Origin: Symsagittifera roscoffensis
Taxonomy: Eukaryota; Xenacoelomorpha; Acoela; Convolutidae
Length of the DNA stretch: 64,000 bases
Assembly (NCBI RefSeq): GCF_963678635.1
Contig: NC_087062.1
Location: forward strand, 32,459,651-32,523,650
Direction: 5' to 3'
The position numbers were made by a program, and so were the translations under genes. Below, in pieces: positions 9,831-19,848 of this stretch. The notes under the pieces were generated by a model, which saw nothing but the letters and a program-made list of their open reading frames with translations, did not search any database and was not told where the DNA came from. Position 1 is the stretch's first letter. Each line of letters opens with the position of its first letter.

Positions 9831-10156
9831 CTCAGTTTGATACAGCTGTGGTAGGATTATCGAATTATACTTGTAAAGGACTTTGTCTTCTCCTTTGCGC
9901 TTGCAGGCCACGATTCCGTCTTCGTTCAAGTAAAACAAATCTTTTATTCTCATTAAAAACTGCTTCAGGGTCAAGTAGCTATCTTCTTTGAGACGTAGAA
10001 GAAGATAGCTACTTGAGCCTGAAGCAGTTTTGCATGAAGAGAAAGGATTTGTTGCACGTGAACAAAAACGGAATCGTGGCCTGCAAGCGCGAAGGAGAAG
10101 ACAAAATCGTTTACAAGTAAATTTCGATAATCCTACCACAGCTGTATCACACTTAG
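9831..10156. repeat. Approximately 326-bp inverted repeat inside pol
   Basis: Two arms of about 158 bases (9,831-9,989 and 9,999-10,156) are near-perfect reverse complements around a 9-base centre. The sense arm on the minus strand reads LKQFLMRIKDLFYLNEDGIVACKRKGEDK, which belongs just N-terminal to the integrase zinc region. The left arm is therefore the element's own sequence, and the right arm is an inverted copy of it. The arms differ by several substitutions and small indels, so they have diverged since the inversion-duplication. Confidence 0.85.
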
Positions 10157-10894
10157 TTGTTGGGCGCTAACTTCTCTAGACTTTCAAATAAGTCTTTGTC
10201 ACATTTACTTGTCCGCTGATGATTTCCGGGGAATGGGCATTGTCCTTCATTTCAAGGCACCATATATTTTTCAAAGTTGTCGCCTCTTGCTGCAAGAGTT
10301 ACAGATTGGTACGGACGACCATAGCATGCGGAAGTAATCTAGTCGGACGCTACGACCTTGCTATCAACTGAGGTTCGTCTGCGGTGTGGTCGACTACAGT
10401 GCCTTCCTCGTCTGAGGTATATCTGTCTCTGTCTGGTTCTTGGTGCATCTCTCTATCCAACCCGCGCTGTTTCCATTCCACTAGTAAGAAATGAACAGCT
10501 ATTTCTGACGCGTTCATTTGGAAATAATTTCAGACAAGCTCCCCCTGGTTTGAGACTTGGAACCGTCTCGTGAGCTGATGGAGTCTGCACAGTTGCCTTT
10601 AGAGCTACTCTTTATAAATCTCGACTCCCAGAACAAAGTTCTGTCCCTCGGCTGTCTTGGCAACGACTCCCCAGATACGTTATCCTGACCGGGCATGACA
10701 ATTCCGCGTCTGGATCACTTTTCTGAGTTGACTACCCTGACAATGTCTAGTCTCCGGATGAAGAGTCCGAGCACGGCTCAATATCCGTTTTTGCATCAAC
10801 GAATTTCACCCTTGTTGCCATAGTGGATTTCAATTTATTACTGACCCCGAGTGGGTTGAGTGCTGGTCAGTTGTTGATGTTCAACGTATGATGT
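10157..10894 (-). pseudogene. Decayed pol region expected to hold RNase H
   Basis: Between RT and integrase a gypsy-like Pol should carry RNase H. No clear DEDD-type motifs can be read here in any minus frame. Only short frames such as 10,696-10,514 remain. The region is therefore assigned by position, not by motif. Confidence 0.35.
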
Positions 10895-11125
10895 TCACAA
10901 CAGGAACTCTTTCGGTATCGAATTCAGCAACTGGTTTGCTACTGATTGGCAATCCCGTTCAACATTGCGACTCCGTATCGCTACCGGTCTTGTCTCTGTT
11001 TTCTCCGTCATGGTCAGTCTCCGCATGGTTTCCATCCATTCATGGTCCTGCCATTCAACTTCTCTATCAAGTAGATCGCGGAGCTTCCCTATGACGTCCG
11101 GTACCACGCTCACCGTTATATTCAA
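10895..11125 (-). pseudogene. Pol fragment after RT, unrecognised
   Basis: A 76-residue frame lies immediately downstream of the reverse transcriptase motifs. It is rich in charged residues (KLRDLLDREVEWQDHEW, RRLTMTEKTETRP) and has no motif I can assign. It may be the RT thumb or connection shifted out of frame, or an inserted segment. Confidence 0.3.
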
Positions 11126-11189
11126 CAGCGCTATGCTATTGATGCCTTTTCATACCAGATTCAGCCTCTCTTTGTAGTCTTTCTATGTG

Positions 11190-11660
11190 ATCTTCCAGGG
11201 TTGGTGTTGCAATCATGACGTCATCAACGTAGCTCATTATGAGGTTTCCATACTTCTTTTTTACATTCATTGAGTACCTGGGCCATCAATCGGTGAAACG
11301 TAGCTGTCGCGTTGCATAGTCCACAGGGTATTCTTTTCCACTGCAACAGTCCGCGCCCACACGCAAAAACAATTTTCTCTCTTGCTGAGGGTAACCTGCC
11401 AGAATGCATAGCCCAAATCCAACGTCGAGAAATTTTCATCAATCCAGCGTCGAGAGACTTTCATTGCTAAATCCAATTTCGAGAGACTTTTATCAATGCG
11501 AGGGATCGGGTATGCATCTTTTATTGTCGCTGCGTTCAAATAGCGAGAATTGCAAGAAAACCCAAGTAGCCACCTTTCTTCTTAGCCATGACCACGCTAC
11601 TAGTCCACGAGGACTTTGATGGCCCAATCAAGTCATATTCTATCAACAACTCAATTTTTT
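11190..11660 (-). pseudogene. Ty3/gypsy-like reverse transcriptase
   Basis: Reading leftward on the minus strand, a segment with PSKSSWTSSVVMAKKKGG is followed after a frameshift by NAATIKDAYPIPRIDKSL, then FSTLDLGYAFWQV (motif A, catalytic Asp) and, after another frameshift, PCGLCNATATFHRLM (motif B region). The YVDD active-site box lies at 11,220-11,231 within LIMSYVDDVMIATPTLEDHI. These motifs in this order define a Ty3/gypsy-type polymerase, which copies element RNA into DNA. At least two frameshifts and a 36-base-scale repeat expansion at motif A inactivate it. Confidence 0.85.
11427..11512. repeat. Microduplications at RT motif A
   Basis: Three imperfect copies of a unit of about 34-36 bases, each containing TCGAGAGACTTTTATCAA or a close variant, sit in a row. 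They duplicate the codons around the first catalytic Asp, so the polymerase frame reads the start of motif A more than once. This resembles replication slippage or template jumping. Confidence 0.6.
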
Positions 11661-11923
11661 CTTATCATTCTCCTAGCTCCTTCCTATCATTCTCCCAGCT
11701 CCTTCCCTCTGAGGTACCGATCTCTAATTCATGTTCCACAAAACTGCAACAACCTATGTCAGCTTTGTGTTTTGGCAAAAATTGCGTTCCGATTCAACAC
11801 TTCCATAAGAGAGTCCAGTTCCTTCTCCGATATTTTGCCTTTCAGCTAGTCTATCTCAGGTAGGACTGGTTTATTAGCTGCTAATTCGGTGTCTGTCGGT
11901 CTCTCAAGAAAATTCGAGTAACT
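11661..11923 (-). pseudogene. Protease-RT linker, decayed
   Basis: This stretch joins the protease C-terminal region to the start of RT. It has no long frame and contains a short duplicated TCCTAGCTCCTTCC/TCCCAGCTCCTTCC segment near 11,670-11,705. Nothing else is recognised. Confidence 0.35.
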
Positions 11924-12908
11924 TCACAGCCCATCGTTTGTCTCCAATTTCATAGAAAACGCTTTTTTGAAGCACTTCAATTCATTAATTCTCTTCAGTA
12001 TACATTCTTTGTTTGCATGTATTGGACTCTCAGTCACTTCAAACCTTTTCAAGTTCTCCATTTTCTTCTGATAATCCATGTGCAGAGGCAACGCATAGCC
12101 AAGCTTCTTCCCACGTTTTATCAACATCGATCTTGCATGCGTGTTCAACAACACACTCACACATGGACCGTTCTGATTGAGTGAGAAGCTTCTTCCTAAA
12201 AGAGCTGAGCTTTTACTGTTTGGGTTGTGGACCAGGCATACTTTTCTGTTGCTACAAATTTCATTTAAGTTTCTCAACCTAAGCTTTGCCACTACAGCTT
12301 GTTTCGTATTCAGCCTAACATATAAATCCAGGAAAATTGGTGCCGTTGCTTGATTTCTCAAGATCTTATCAACAGGTTTCTTTTCATACTTCCTCTCTGG
12401 GTCCTTGATTCCTATCAACCCATCGATGAGATCGATCTTGACGTCAAAGTCGCGTCCTAAGATGAACTGGTCGGACTCTTCCAGGTTCTCGACAACCAAA
12501 AAGCTCATCCAGAGAAGCCTTACCCCCCCCCCCCGGTTGCAGCGAGATGATGGTTGTCCTTCCGGTCACGCAAATTGCACCCTGGTTAGCCGCGGCCAGC
12601 CTGATGTTAGTCGGTATCAAGTCCAACCTATCGAAGCCCATGTCGGTCCAGCTGCTTATAAACATCACACTGACCATCGCGCCGGTGTCAAGCAGTCCTT
12701 TTACGGAGCGTTGCCTGCCCTGTACGTCCAACAAGTGTGCTGCTAGATCAGCTTCGCAGCCAATAGGGACTGCATCCTGCTCAAGCATGGCAATATGCCC
12801 AATTCGTCGTTCTTTGAACTCCTTTTGTCCGATGTAGATCCGGCCTATTTGATCACTTGCATTCGTCACGTGAGCCTTCGTGTAGATGTTTAAGCAATCC
12901 GCATTCAT
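11924..12908 (-). pseudogene. Retropepsin-like aspartic protease and linker, frameshifted
   Basis: The upstream frame (12,908-12,444) carries KGLLDTGAMVSVM, the Asp-Thr-Gly-Ala active site of retropepsins, about 70 residues in. The second frame (12,508-11,924) continues with LVVENLEESDQFILGRDF. The ILGRDF element is the conserved C-terminal helix-turn motif of this fold. The two frames differ by one register, and the change falls at a run of 12 G residues on this strand. The enzyme would cut the polyprotein. The 150 residues after ILGRDF are a Lys-rich linker toward RT. Either a real frameshift or a length error at the homopolymer could explain the break. Confidence 0.8.
12523..12534. repeat. 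C12 homopolymer within the protease
   Basis: Twelve C residues (12 G on the coding strand) lie exactly where the protease changes reading frame. Homopolymers of this length are prone to slippage in replication, transcription and sequencing. Confidence 0.9.
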
Positions 12909-14224
12909 GGGTATTGGCCGTAGACCTCCATAAAATGTCTCCCTACCCTCACCAGCCTCGGCCCAACTGTTGTGAGCAACGCTTTCCTGGCTCTGGAGTC
13001 CAACTTAGGATCCTTTTCCCGCAAATAGTCTTTCCCGCAAGATATCCAGGTCAACCAATCCATGTAATTTCAGACGGCTCACTCAAGTTTTTCAGCACCT
13101 GATGACGCGCAACTTATATGACTGACCTTATCTTGCTTCCCCAAGATGACATTCAACTTTAAATCTCGCTCTTAGGTTTCTCATTGTCTTCTGCTTTCAC
13201 GGTTGTCTTCAAGGTATCCAAGTTCTCGCGCAACTCCGCATTTTCGAGTTCTACTTCACTCGTAGCTAACTCTCGTGGAACCTTCTGTAATGCGGTCCGA
13301 GCAGCTAGGCCATAGTCCGACTTAAGCGTTTTAGCCGGGACGGCATCCAGGCTCAATGCAATCTCAACATTCCGCAAGGTCTTCACCTTCTTGGTTGTGA
13401 TGGTGACTTGTGCCACTTCTTTCTTCCGCGGCTCAACTTCGTTCATAAGGGGTGCTCGACTGGCCTTTACTGTAGAAAAAGCCTCTTTATGGTGGGTTTG
13501 CTTAGCGTCTGCTACTGCAACTCAAAACTGATTGCAGTCTCATTTGAAGTGCCCGTCTATATTGCAAAAGAATCACCTTGGTCCATATTTCATTTTAAGC
13601 CCTCTCACAAATTCATCGTGGTCATCATCCGTTGCGATCATGTCGTCAAGGAATTAACTGATCGCCTTCATGCTTTGTTTATAAGTGGAACAGGCTGACA
13701 CGTGAATATCCAGCCAATTCCAATTAGCGCTTGACCTTTGTTTGTCCATGTCATCACGAGGTTTATACCAACCGGAGCCTGTGCCGGTATTCAATCCACT
13801 ATAAGTGCCGTAATTGCCCTCGGCCTTATGAGCAGATATTAACGCAATTTCATGCGCAAATCATCAGGCGTGAGCACTAACTCCGCTGAAAAGGTAACGT
13901 GGGTGGCCAACATGGTTTTCAGCTCATCAATCCTTACCCCATCCATGAACTTCGAGGCATTGGCTGAGTTCCTTTGTGGGATTTTCTCGTCAGGTTTACT
14001 CGTCCTTTTCAGCAGATCGAGGTCATCCAAAATTTTTTCATTGGACTCTTCATCTCTTTGGCGCCTCTTTTCAAGCTTCACTATGGCCTGACGCCCCTGC
14101 ACACCCGAGCCGAAACGATTCAGCAAAATTTCAAAGATCTTACGAGTACTGCCACGTTCATTTGTTCTTTCTGCCATAAAACACTCCAGAACCGTGCCGT
14201 CCAGGTTGCTCGCCAGTGCGCTAC
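12725..14224 (-). repeat. Gag 3'-half tandem unit 1
   Basis: This is the first of three tandem copies of the region from the Gag capsid C-terminal part to the Gag-protease junction. It includes the frames 14,177-13,839 (capsid end) and 13,446-13,159 (post-knuckle region). Its left end overlaps the protease N-terminus, so it is the copy connected to Pol. The boundary with unit 2 lies near 14,224, where GCGCTAC is followed by sequence otherwise found at 12,725. Confidence 0.8.
13159..14177 (-). pseudogene. Gag C-terminal half, unit 1, with broken zinc knuckle
   Basis: The frame 14,177-13,839 reads ERTNERGSTRKIFEILLNRF, QAIVKLEKRRQRDEESNEKI and MDGVRIDELKTMLATH, matching the intact Gag frame at 16,418-16,981. 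Further on, around 13,555-13,600, a CCHC-like pattern FFCNIDGHF followed by DC is readable, with TGA codons where the first Cys and two neighbouring residues should be. The frame 13,446-13,159 (EPRKKEVAQVTI, SLDAVPAKTLKSDYGLAA, coiled-coil-like ELENAELRENLDTL) follows it. Gag forms the particle shell and binds RNA, but this copy cannot be translated through. Confidence 0.65.
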
Positions 14225-15547
14225 CCCTGCACGTGTGCTGCTAGATCAGCTTCGCAGCCATTGTGGACTGCATCCTGCTCAAGCATGGCATTATGTCCGA
14301 TTCGTCGTTCATTGAGCTCCTCTTGTCCGATGTAGATTCGGCCTATTTTGATCACTTGCATTCGTCACGTGAGCCTTCGTGTAGATGTTTATGCAATCCG
14401 CATTCATCAGAATTGTGTATTGGCCGTAGACCTCATATAATGTCTCTCTACCCTCACCAGCCTCGGCCCACCTGTTGTGAGAAACGCTCTCATGGCTCTG
14501 GAGTCCAAGTTAGGATCATTTTCCTGCAAGATATCCGGGTCAACCAGGGTAATTTCAGACGGCTCACTCAAGTTTTTCACCACCTGATGACGCGCAACTT
14601 ATATGACTGACATTATCTTGCTTCCCTCTCTCGTCACTCCAAAGGGCTTCCCCGAGATGATATTCAACTTTAAATCTCGCTCTTAGGTTTCTCATTGTCT
14701 TCTGCTTTCACGGTCGTCTCCAAGGTATCCAATTTCTAGCGCAACTCCGCATTTTCCAGTTCAACTTCGTTCGTAGCTAACTCTTGTGGAACCTTCTGTA
14801 ATGCGGTTTGAGCCGCTAGGCCATAGTCCACCTTAAGCGTTTTAGCTGGGACGGCATCCAGGCTCAAGGCAATCTCACCATCCGGCAAGGTCTTCATCTT
14901 CTTGGTTGTGAAGGTGACTTGTGCCACTTCTTTCTTCCGCGGCTCAACTTTGTTCATTAGGGGTGCTCGACTGGCCTTTACTGCAGAAAGCGCCTGTTTG
15001 TGGCGGGTTTGCTTCGCGTCTGCTACTGAATCTCAAAACTGATTGCAGTCTCATTTGAAGTGCCCGGTCCATATTTAATTTTTAGCCCTCTCACAAATTC
15101 ATCGTGGTCATCATCCGTTGCGATCATGTCGTCAAGGAATTAACTGATCGCCTTCATGCTTTGTTTATAAGTGGAACAGGCTGACACGTGAGGATCCAGC
15201 CAACCCCAATTAGCGCTTGACCTCCGTTTGTCCATGTCATCACGAGGTTTATACCAACATTCAATCCACTAAAATTGCCGTAATTGCCCTCGGCCTTATG
15301 AGCAGATATTAACGCAGTTTCACGCGCAAATCATCAGGCGTGGGCACTTAATCCGCTGACAAGGTAACGTGGGTGGCCAACATGATTTTCAGCTCATCAA
15401 TCCTTACCCCATCCATGAACTTCGAGGCATTGGCTGAATTCCTCTGTGGGATTTTCTCGTCAGGGTTACTCCTTTTTTTTCAGCAGCTCGAGGTCATCCA
15501 AAAATTTGTCATTGGACTCATCATCCCTTTGGCGCCTCTTCTCAAGC
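14225..15547 (-). repeat. Gag 3'-half tandem unit 2
   Basis: Bases from 14,235 repeat 12,736 onward at an offset of about 1,499, and the unit runs to about 15,547, where CAAGCTT joins unit 3. It has lost part of the knuckle region (a deletion near 15,065) and the N-terminal part of the capsid segment. Its only sizeable frame is 14,957-14,736, matching 13,446-13,159 and 15,997-15,710. Confidence 0.8.
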
Positions 15548-16760
15548 TTTTTATGATCCTTTTCCCGCAAGATGTCCAGGTCAACCAGGGTAATTTCAGA
15601 CGGCTCACTAAAGTTTTTCACCACCTGATGACGCGCACTTTATATGACTGACATTATCTTGCTTCCTTCTCTCTTCACTCCGAAGGGCTTACCGAGATGG
15701 CATTCAACTTTAAATCTCGTTCTTAGGTTTCTCATGGTCTTCAGCTTTCACGGTCGTCTCCAAAGCATCCAATTTCTCGCGCAACTCCGCATTTTCCAGT
15801 TCAACTTCGCTCGTAGCTAACTCTTGTGGAACCTTCTGTAATGCGGTCCGAGCCGCTAGGCCAAAGTCCACCTTAAGCGTTTTAGCTGGGACGGCATCCA
15901 GGCTCAAGGCAATCTCACCATCCGGCAAGGTCTTCACCTTCTTGATTGTGAAGGTGACTTGTGCCACTTCTTTCTTCCGCGGCTCAACTTCGTTCATTAG
16001 GGGTGCTCGACTGGCCTTTACTGCAGAAAGCGCCTCTTTGTGGCGGGTTTGCTTCGCGTCTGCTACTGCATCTCAAAACTGATTGCAGTCTCATTTGAAG
16101 TGCCCGTCTATATTGCAAAAGAATCACCTTGATCCATATTTCAATTTAAGCCCTCTCACAAATTCGTCGTGGTCATCATCATGTCGTCAAGGAATTGACT
16201 GATCGCCTTCATGCTTTGTTTATAAGTGGAACAGGCTGACACGTGGGGATTCAGCCAACCCCAATTAGCGCATGACCTCCGTTTGTCCATGTCATCACGA
16301 GGTTTATACCAACCGGTGCCTGTGCCGGTTTTCAATCCACTATAATTGCCGTATTTGACCTAGGCCTTAGGAGCAGATATTAACCAATTTCATGCGCAAA
16401 TTATCGGGCGTAGGCGCTTAGTGGGTGGCCAACATGGTTTTCAGCTCATCAATCCTTACCCCATCCATAAAGTTCGAGGCATTGGCTGAGTTCCTTTGTG
16501 GGATTTTCTCGTCACAGTTACTCCTTCTTTTCAGCAGATCGAGGTCATCCAAAATTTTGTCATTGGACTCATCATCCCTTTGGCGCCTCTTCTCAAGCTT
16601 CATTATGGCCTGACGCCCCTGCACAACCGAGCCGAAACGATTCAGCAAAATTTCGAAGATCTTACGAGTACTGCTACGTTCATTTGTTCTTTCCGCCATA
16701 ACACACTTCAGGGCCGTGCCTTCCAGGTTGCTCGCCAGTGCGCTACATTCTTGCTTCTTC
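15548..16760 (-). repeat. Gag 3'-half tandem unit 3
   Basis: This third copy starts at GATCCTTTTCCCGCAAGAT and continues into the only Gag N-terminus, so it is the copy attached to the 5' part of Gag. It carries the frame 15,997-15,710 and a knuckle region around 16,090-16,150 with the same three TGA codons as unit 1. The stops therefore predate the triplication. Confidence 0.8.
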
Positions 16761-16981
16761 GACAGTTTTTTCTCTTCAAAGTGCAACTTCATCACCTCTA
16801 TACAGGTATCAATGCAGCCATCTGAAACTCTTTTGAACGACTTCGGTTCCTTGAGCATTGTTCGTGTCCTTTCTCCTCTCTCGGTAGACATCGAGAGTTT
16901 AGTGATGAAGGTCTGAAGGGGCCTGCTAAGAGGCTCAAACATTGGTGCGTAAATCTTAGTGTCATGCGAGACAGTAGCCAA
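16418..16981 (-). pseudogene. Gag capsid region
   Basis: The 187-residue frame contains a helical domain with CIEVMKLHFEEKKLSKKQEC followed by ALASNLEGTALKCVMA. The latter corresponds to the L-x-G-x-A pattern of the retrotransposon Gag family. Then come RKIFEILLNRFGS and a Lys/Arg/Glu-rich helix ending at ELKTMLATH. Gag assembles the virus-like particle around element RNA. The N-terminal start is not defined here because the frame upstream is shifted. The C-terminal continuation enters the triplicated region and is interrupted by stops. Confidence 0.75.
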
Positions 16982-17857
16982 GTCTGGAGTCGATCAGACG
17001 TGAGGCACAGTGGGCAAACGTATCCCGATAGGGCTTCAGTCTCCGGCGGGCTTGAATCCGTCCAACCTGGCGTCGGTGGGGCTGCCGTGGGTCTTTTCCT
17101 TTGGTTAGACACATACCTTGTTCTCGATCTCCGGGGAGCCACTGTATGTCTGGGGGCTCTGAACCCGTCATTTGGCTGACGCTAATTCTTCCTCGGTCTC
17201 TAACAATTTTCTCGGTTGTTGCTGCTCAAAAGCTCATCAAGCTTCCACATCATAAGATCAGGCTTAGCGTGCAATCTAATCTCCAAGTTAGTCATCGTTT
17301 GAGCATAGGTGCTGTCGTGATCGTTCAGTAGTCGCTCTATCTCTCGTGTCAATCTGTGGTTTCTTTCTTCAGATTCATTGGTGGCTAGAGCTAAATTCTC
17401 CGGAAGGCAGTGATCGTTGTTCTGAACCAGCTGGACTTGGCCACATTTCACCTAAAGACGACTACTTTAATTGAGGTTGCAGCCTAGTGCTTGATAATGC
17501 TCCACCTTTTTGAATGCCTGTCGACATCAATAGTCTATCGAATGTCGAGGACGTTCCCATCGTTATTCCATCCGACGCCGGTCTTGACGGTGAAGTGGAC
17601 ATCGCTTTCTTGTTCTTCTCCTGCTTCGGGCTAGGATTGAAATCCGTGTCCGTGTGCCTTAGTCCCAGATGGTCAAAGCCAGAAGATAGTCCACCAGCTT
17701 GAAGCAATATAATGCATTCATCATACAACGTCTTAAAGCTCTTTTTTACTTTCGGACTTGATTTTACTTCCCTGTGACTTATATTCGTCATCATCGCGCT
17801 CTTACTCTGCTTGGCTAGAGAAGATTGCTCCTTTCTCCGACTATCGCTCTTGGTCAC
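16982..17857 (-). pseudogene. Gag N-terminal region, frameshifted coiled coil
   Basis: Frames 17,857-17,462 and 17,451-17,200 lie directly upstream of the capsid frame. The second has EERNHRLTREIERLL and MTNLEIRLHAKP, typical of a coiled coil. The first is Ser/Lys-rich with no assigned motif. Bases 16,982-17,199 can be read in two competing frames, neither with a recognised domain. Together they probably form the N-terminal matrix-like part of Gag. The true start codon cannot be fixed. Confidence 0.45.
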
Positions 17858-17960
17858 CGACCCAGACGTTGTCTTGAACGACAGTTCCTCGCCTGCATTT
17901 GCCTGGGAACGCTCCGAGGTCTTCTCAGATCCTTAAAACTCTTTCTCGCACCGAGTCATC

Positions 17961-18904
17961 GCCAGATCTTTCAAGATCGTCATGATCGTCCGCTCACTAA
18001 AAGATCACCGCAACCTTCACTTGTTGACTCATAAACAGGAACGTCGGATATGCTACTAACAGAAGATTGGTTGCGCCGTGACTTAAACCTTCAAGTCCTT
18101 CCCGTGTCAAGCTTCGGAATTCTAGTCGCTTCTCCTAACGAGTCTTCCCGTTCCATATTTTACGACAGGTGAGGTTACAAAAAATTTTCGACTTCAAGTT
18201 CCAAAAAAAACGTATGAATGTCTATGTAATCAATTCTTACCTAATGAAATTTTTTTAGTCTCTTAGAGACTCTATGAATGACTCTATGAACGAGTCCACC
18301 CAGTGTTAAGTTATTAAATTTTCCGCTCAAACACATAGCTCATAATAGTATCGAAAAAATCCGCAAGATACAATAACCAACACACAAAATACAATTAACA
18401 ATACGATCACAACACACCCTATGAGTGACAGCAATCTCTCGTATCAGTATCAACTTATCGCTGCAGATGTATCAAATCACTGCATTGCTTAAAATTAAAC
18501 AATTCTTTGTAAAATAGCAGTGATTGCTTCAATCACGATAAAAAGTCCTAATCCTAAAGAAAAAGATTTCCCTCAATTGGAACACTACAAATGAACGAAG
18601 CCCAGGACACTGCAAGTGAGTGTCTTTTTGCTACTACACCCACCGAGGTACCCTTTTATGTGTTCCCAGATTGCCCAAGCCTTACTACTGGCAACCAAGT
18701 GGCTTGCTAAGTGGCTCAAGGCAACCACACTATCAAAATGAAGATAGAAAAAAAATTGTTCTGCTACTTCTGATGAACACGATCTGGAATCCAAAGTTGA
18801 TCGCGAATTTCCGAGTCAACTGGTCTATATTTCCTAATACACACACCCTGTATGTAATTGACCTACTATTTCAAATTTAGGGGAGTACTTAATACATCTA
18901 AATT
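17961..18904. other. Upstream flank of Gag, no recognised gene
   Basis: The sequence becomes A/T-rich. Near 18,270-18,300 a short duplication GACTCTATGAA occurs twice. A 69-residue minus frame at 18,794-18,585 (ALSHLASHLVASSKAWAIWEHIKG) has no match I can name. This would be the place for the 5' LTR, but no sequence here matches the repeat at 1-869, so no LTR can be claimed. Confidence 0.4.
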
Positions 18905-19480
18905 GCTTCGGAGGGTCCCTATGAATTTCTCCAAGGAGGGTTGTTAAGGGGCTTAAGTCTACTTGGAGGGTTACTTCGGAGGGTACTCAAAACGTTTGAT
19001 TTACCTCGGCGGGTTACTTACATTAAGCACTTAGGTTACTTCGGAGGGTTCTCCACAGATCAATAATGAGGGTTACTAAGAGGTTTAGTACACTCCGGAG
19101 GGTTACTTCGGAGGGTTCTGTGAGAGTTTTCAATTTTTAGCCTCAAAGGGGTCTCCGACTAGTGTCAAAATGAGTCACAACAAGCGCTATATTTACTCTT
19201 GGGGGTTAATTGAAACTTTTCTGAGGGTTCCGCAAAACTTTATCATTAAGTAGGGTTATTAAGGGAATTAACTGCTTTCAGAGGGTTATTAAGGGGCTTA
19301 ACTGACTCCGGAGGGTTACTTCGAAGGGTTCCCCAAAAATTGCAAAATCAATTGTTTTCGCCGAAAAGCCTCCGATTGCGGTATAATTAATTTAAAATAA
19401 GGTTAGTTGAACCGGTCAATCTAGCTTGTAGTGTAAAAACGAAATTTCAAAAAAAATTCTGTCGCTCGGAGGGTTGCCTA
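18905..19480. repeat. GGAGGGTTAC-type minisatellite, irregular
   Basis: About sixteen occurrences of GAGGGT-type cores lie in 575 bases. The recurring motif is GGAGGGTTACTTCGGAGGGT with variable spacers, plus a second form GAGGGTTATTAAGGGGCTTAA. The core resembles telomere-type G-rich repeats but is not a perfect TTAGGG array. Spacers differ in length, so it is an old or complex tandem array. Confidence 0.75.
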
Positions 19481-19760
19481 AAACTTGGAACCTCCAAGTT
19501 CGTAAAAAATTTTTTTCCGATACTATCAACGGATAAACGGTTGCGTTCTAAAACAATTGTTAAAAATGTCAACTTACGGTACCAAAGTTATTTCGATCGG
19601 TTTGTTAGTCTTTTTTCACTACCTATATAGGTTCTCAGAGAGCTTTTTGCAACTCTGGCTGAAAGCGCTCAAAAATACTTGAAACGAGCGCAGTAGCCCT
19701 ATACAGTACTGGAAAAGTGCAAAAAAAAACGCGCCAAAAACGGGTTTAGAAGCAAAGCTT

Positions 19761-19848
19761 TGGCAAAAACTATCGGATTTGAACCCTCAGATTCCTTCCT
19801 TTTCCGATGTCTAAGTTTCTATGTCTATCCACTGAGCTACTCGAAAAG
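19761..19848 (-). other. tRNA-like relic (A box, B box, CCA)
   Basis: On the minus strand TAGCTCAGTGG (19,839-19,829) fits the RNA polymerase III A box and GGTTCAAATCC (19,785-19,775) fits the B box, followed after 11 bases by CCA at 19,763-19,761. The spacing of about 52 bases from A to B is slightly longer than in most tRNAs. The acceptor stem, the outer part of the T stem and the anticodon stem do not pair properly, so it is not a functional tRNA. It could be the head of a tRNA-derived SINE or a decayed tRNA pseudogene. Confidence 0.5.

Larger units (their letters stand above)
870..17960 (-). mobile_element. Degenerate, rearranged Ty3/gypsy-like retroelement with an extra 3' ORF
   Basis: On the minus strand the modules run Gag, protease, reverse transcriptase, integrase, Pol tail, coiled-coil ORF, duplicated Pol tail and SGNH-ORF. 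The order protease-RT-integrase is that of Ty3/gypsy elements. Diagnostic motifs are DTGA and ILGRDF in the protease, YVDD in RT and SDNG in integrase. Stops, frameshifts, a triplicated Gag segment and a 1.08-kb duplicated block show it is not functional. At about 17 kb it is much longer than a usual 5-8 kb gypsy element, partly because of the duplications and the large 3' ORF. It could also be two nested elements, since the coiled-coil ORF at 6.1-7.1 kb has its own leader-like upstream region. Confidence 0.8.

Noticed and set aside
1-18600. A clean pair of LTRs around the gypsy-like element
   Set aside because: The repeat at 1-869 has no match upstream of Gag, and no TG...CA ends, primer-binding site or target duplication could be shown.
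18905-19480. CRISPR array or true telomere tract
   Set aside because: Repeats and spacers vary in length and sequence, there is no cas-like gene, and the array is not a uniform telomere repeat.
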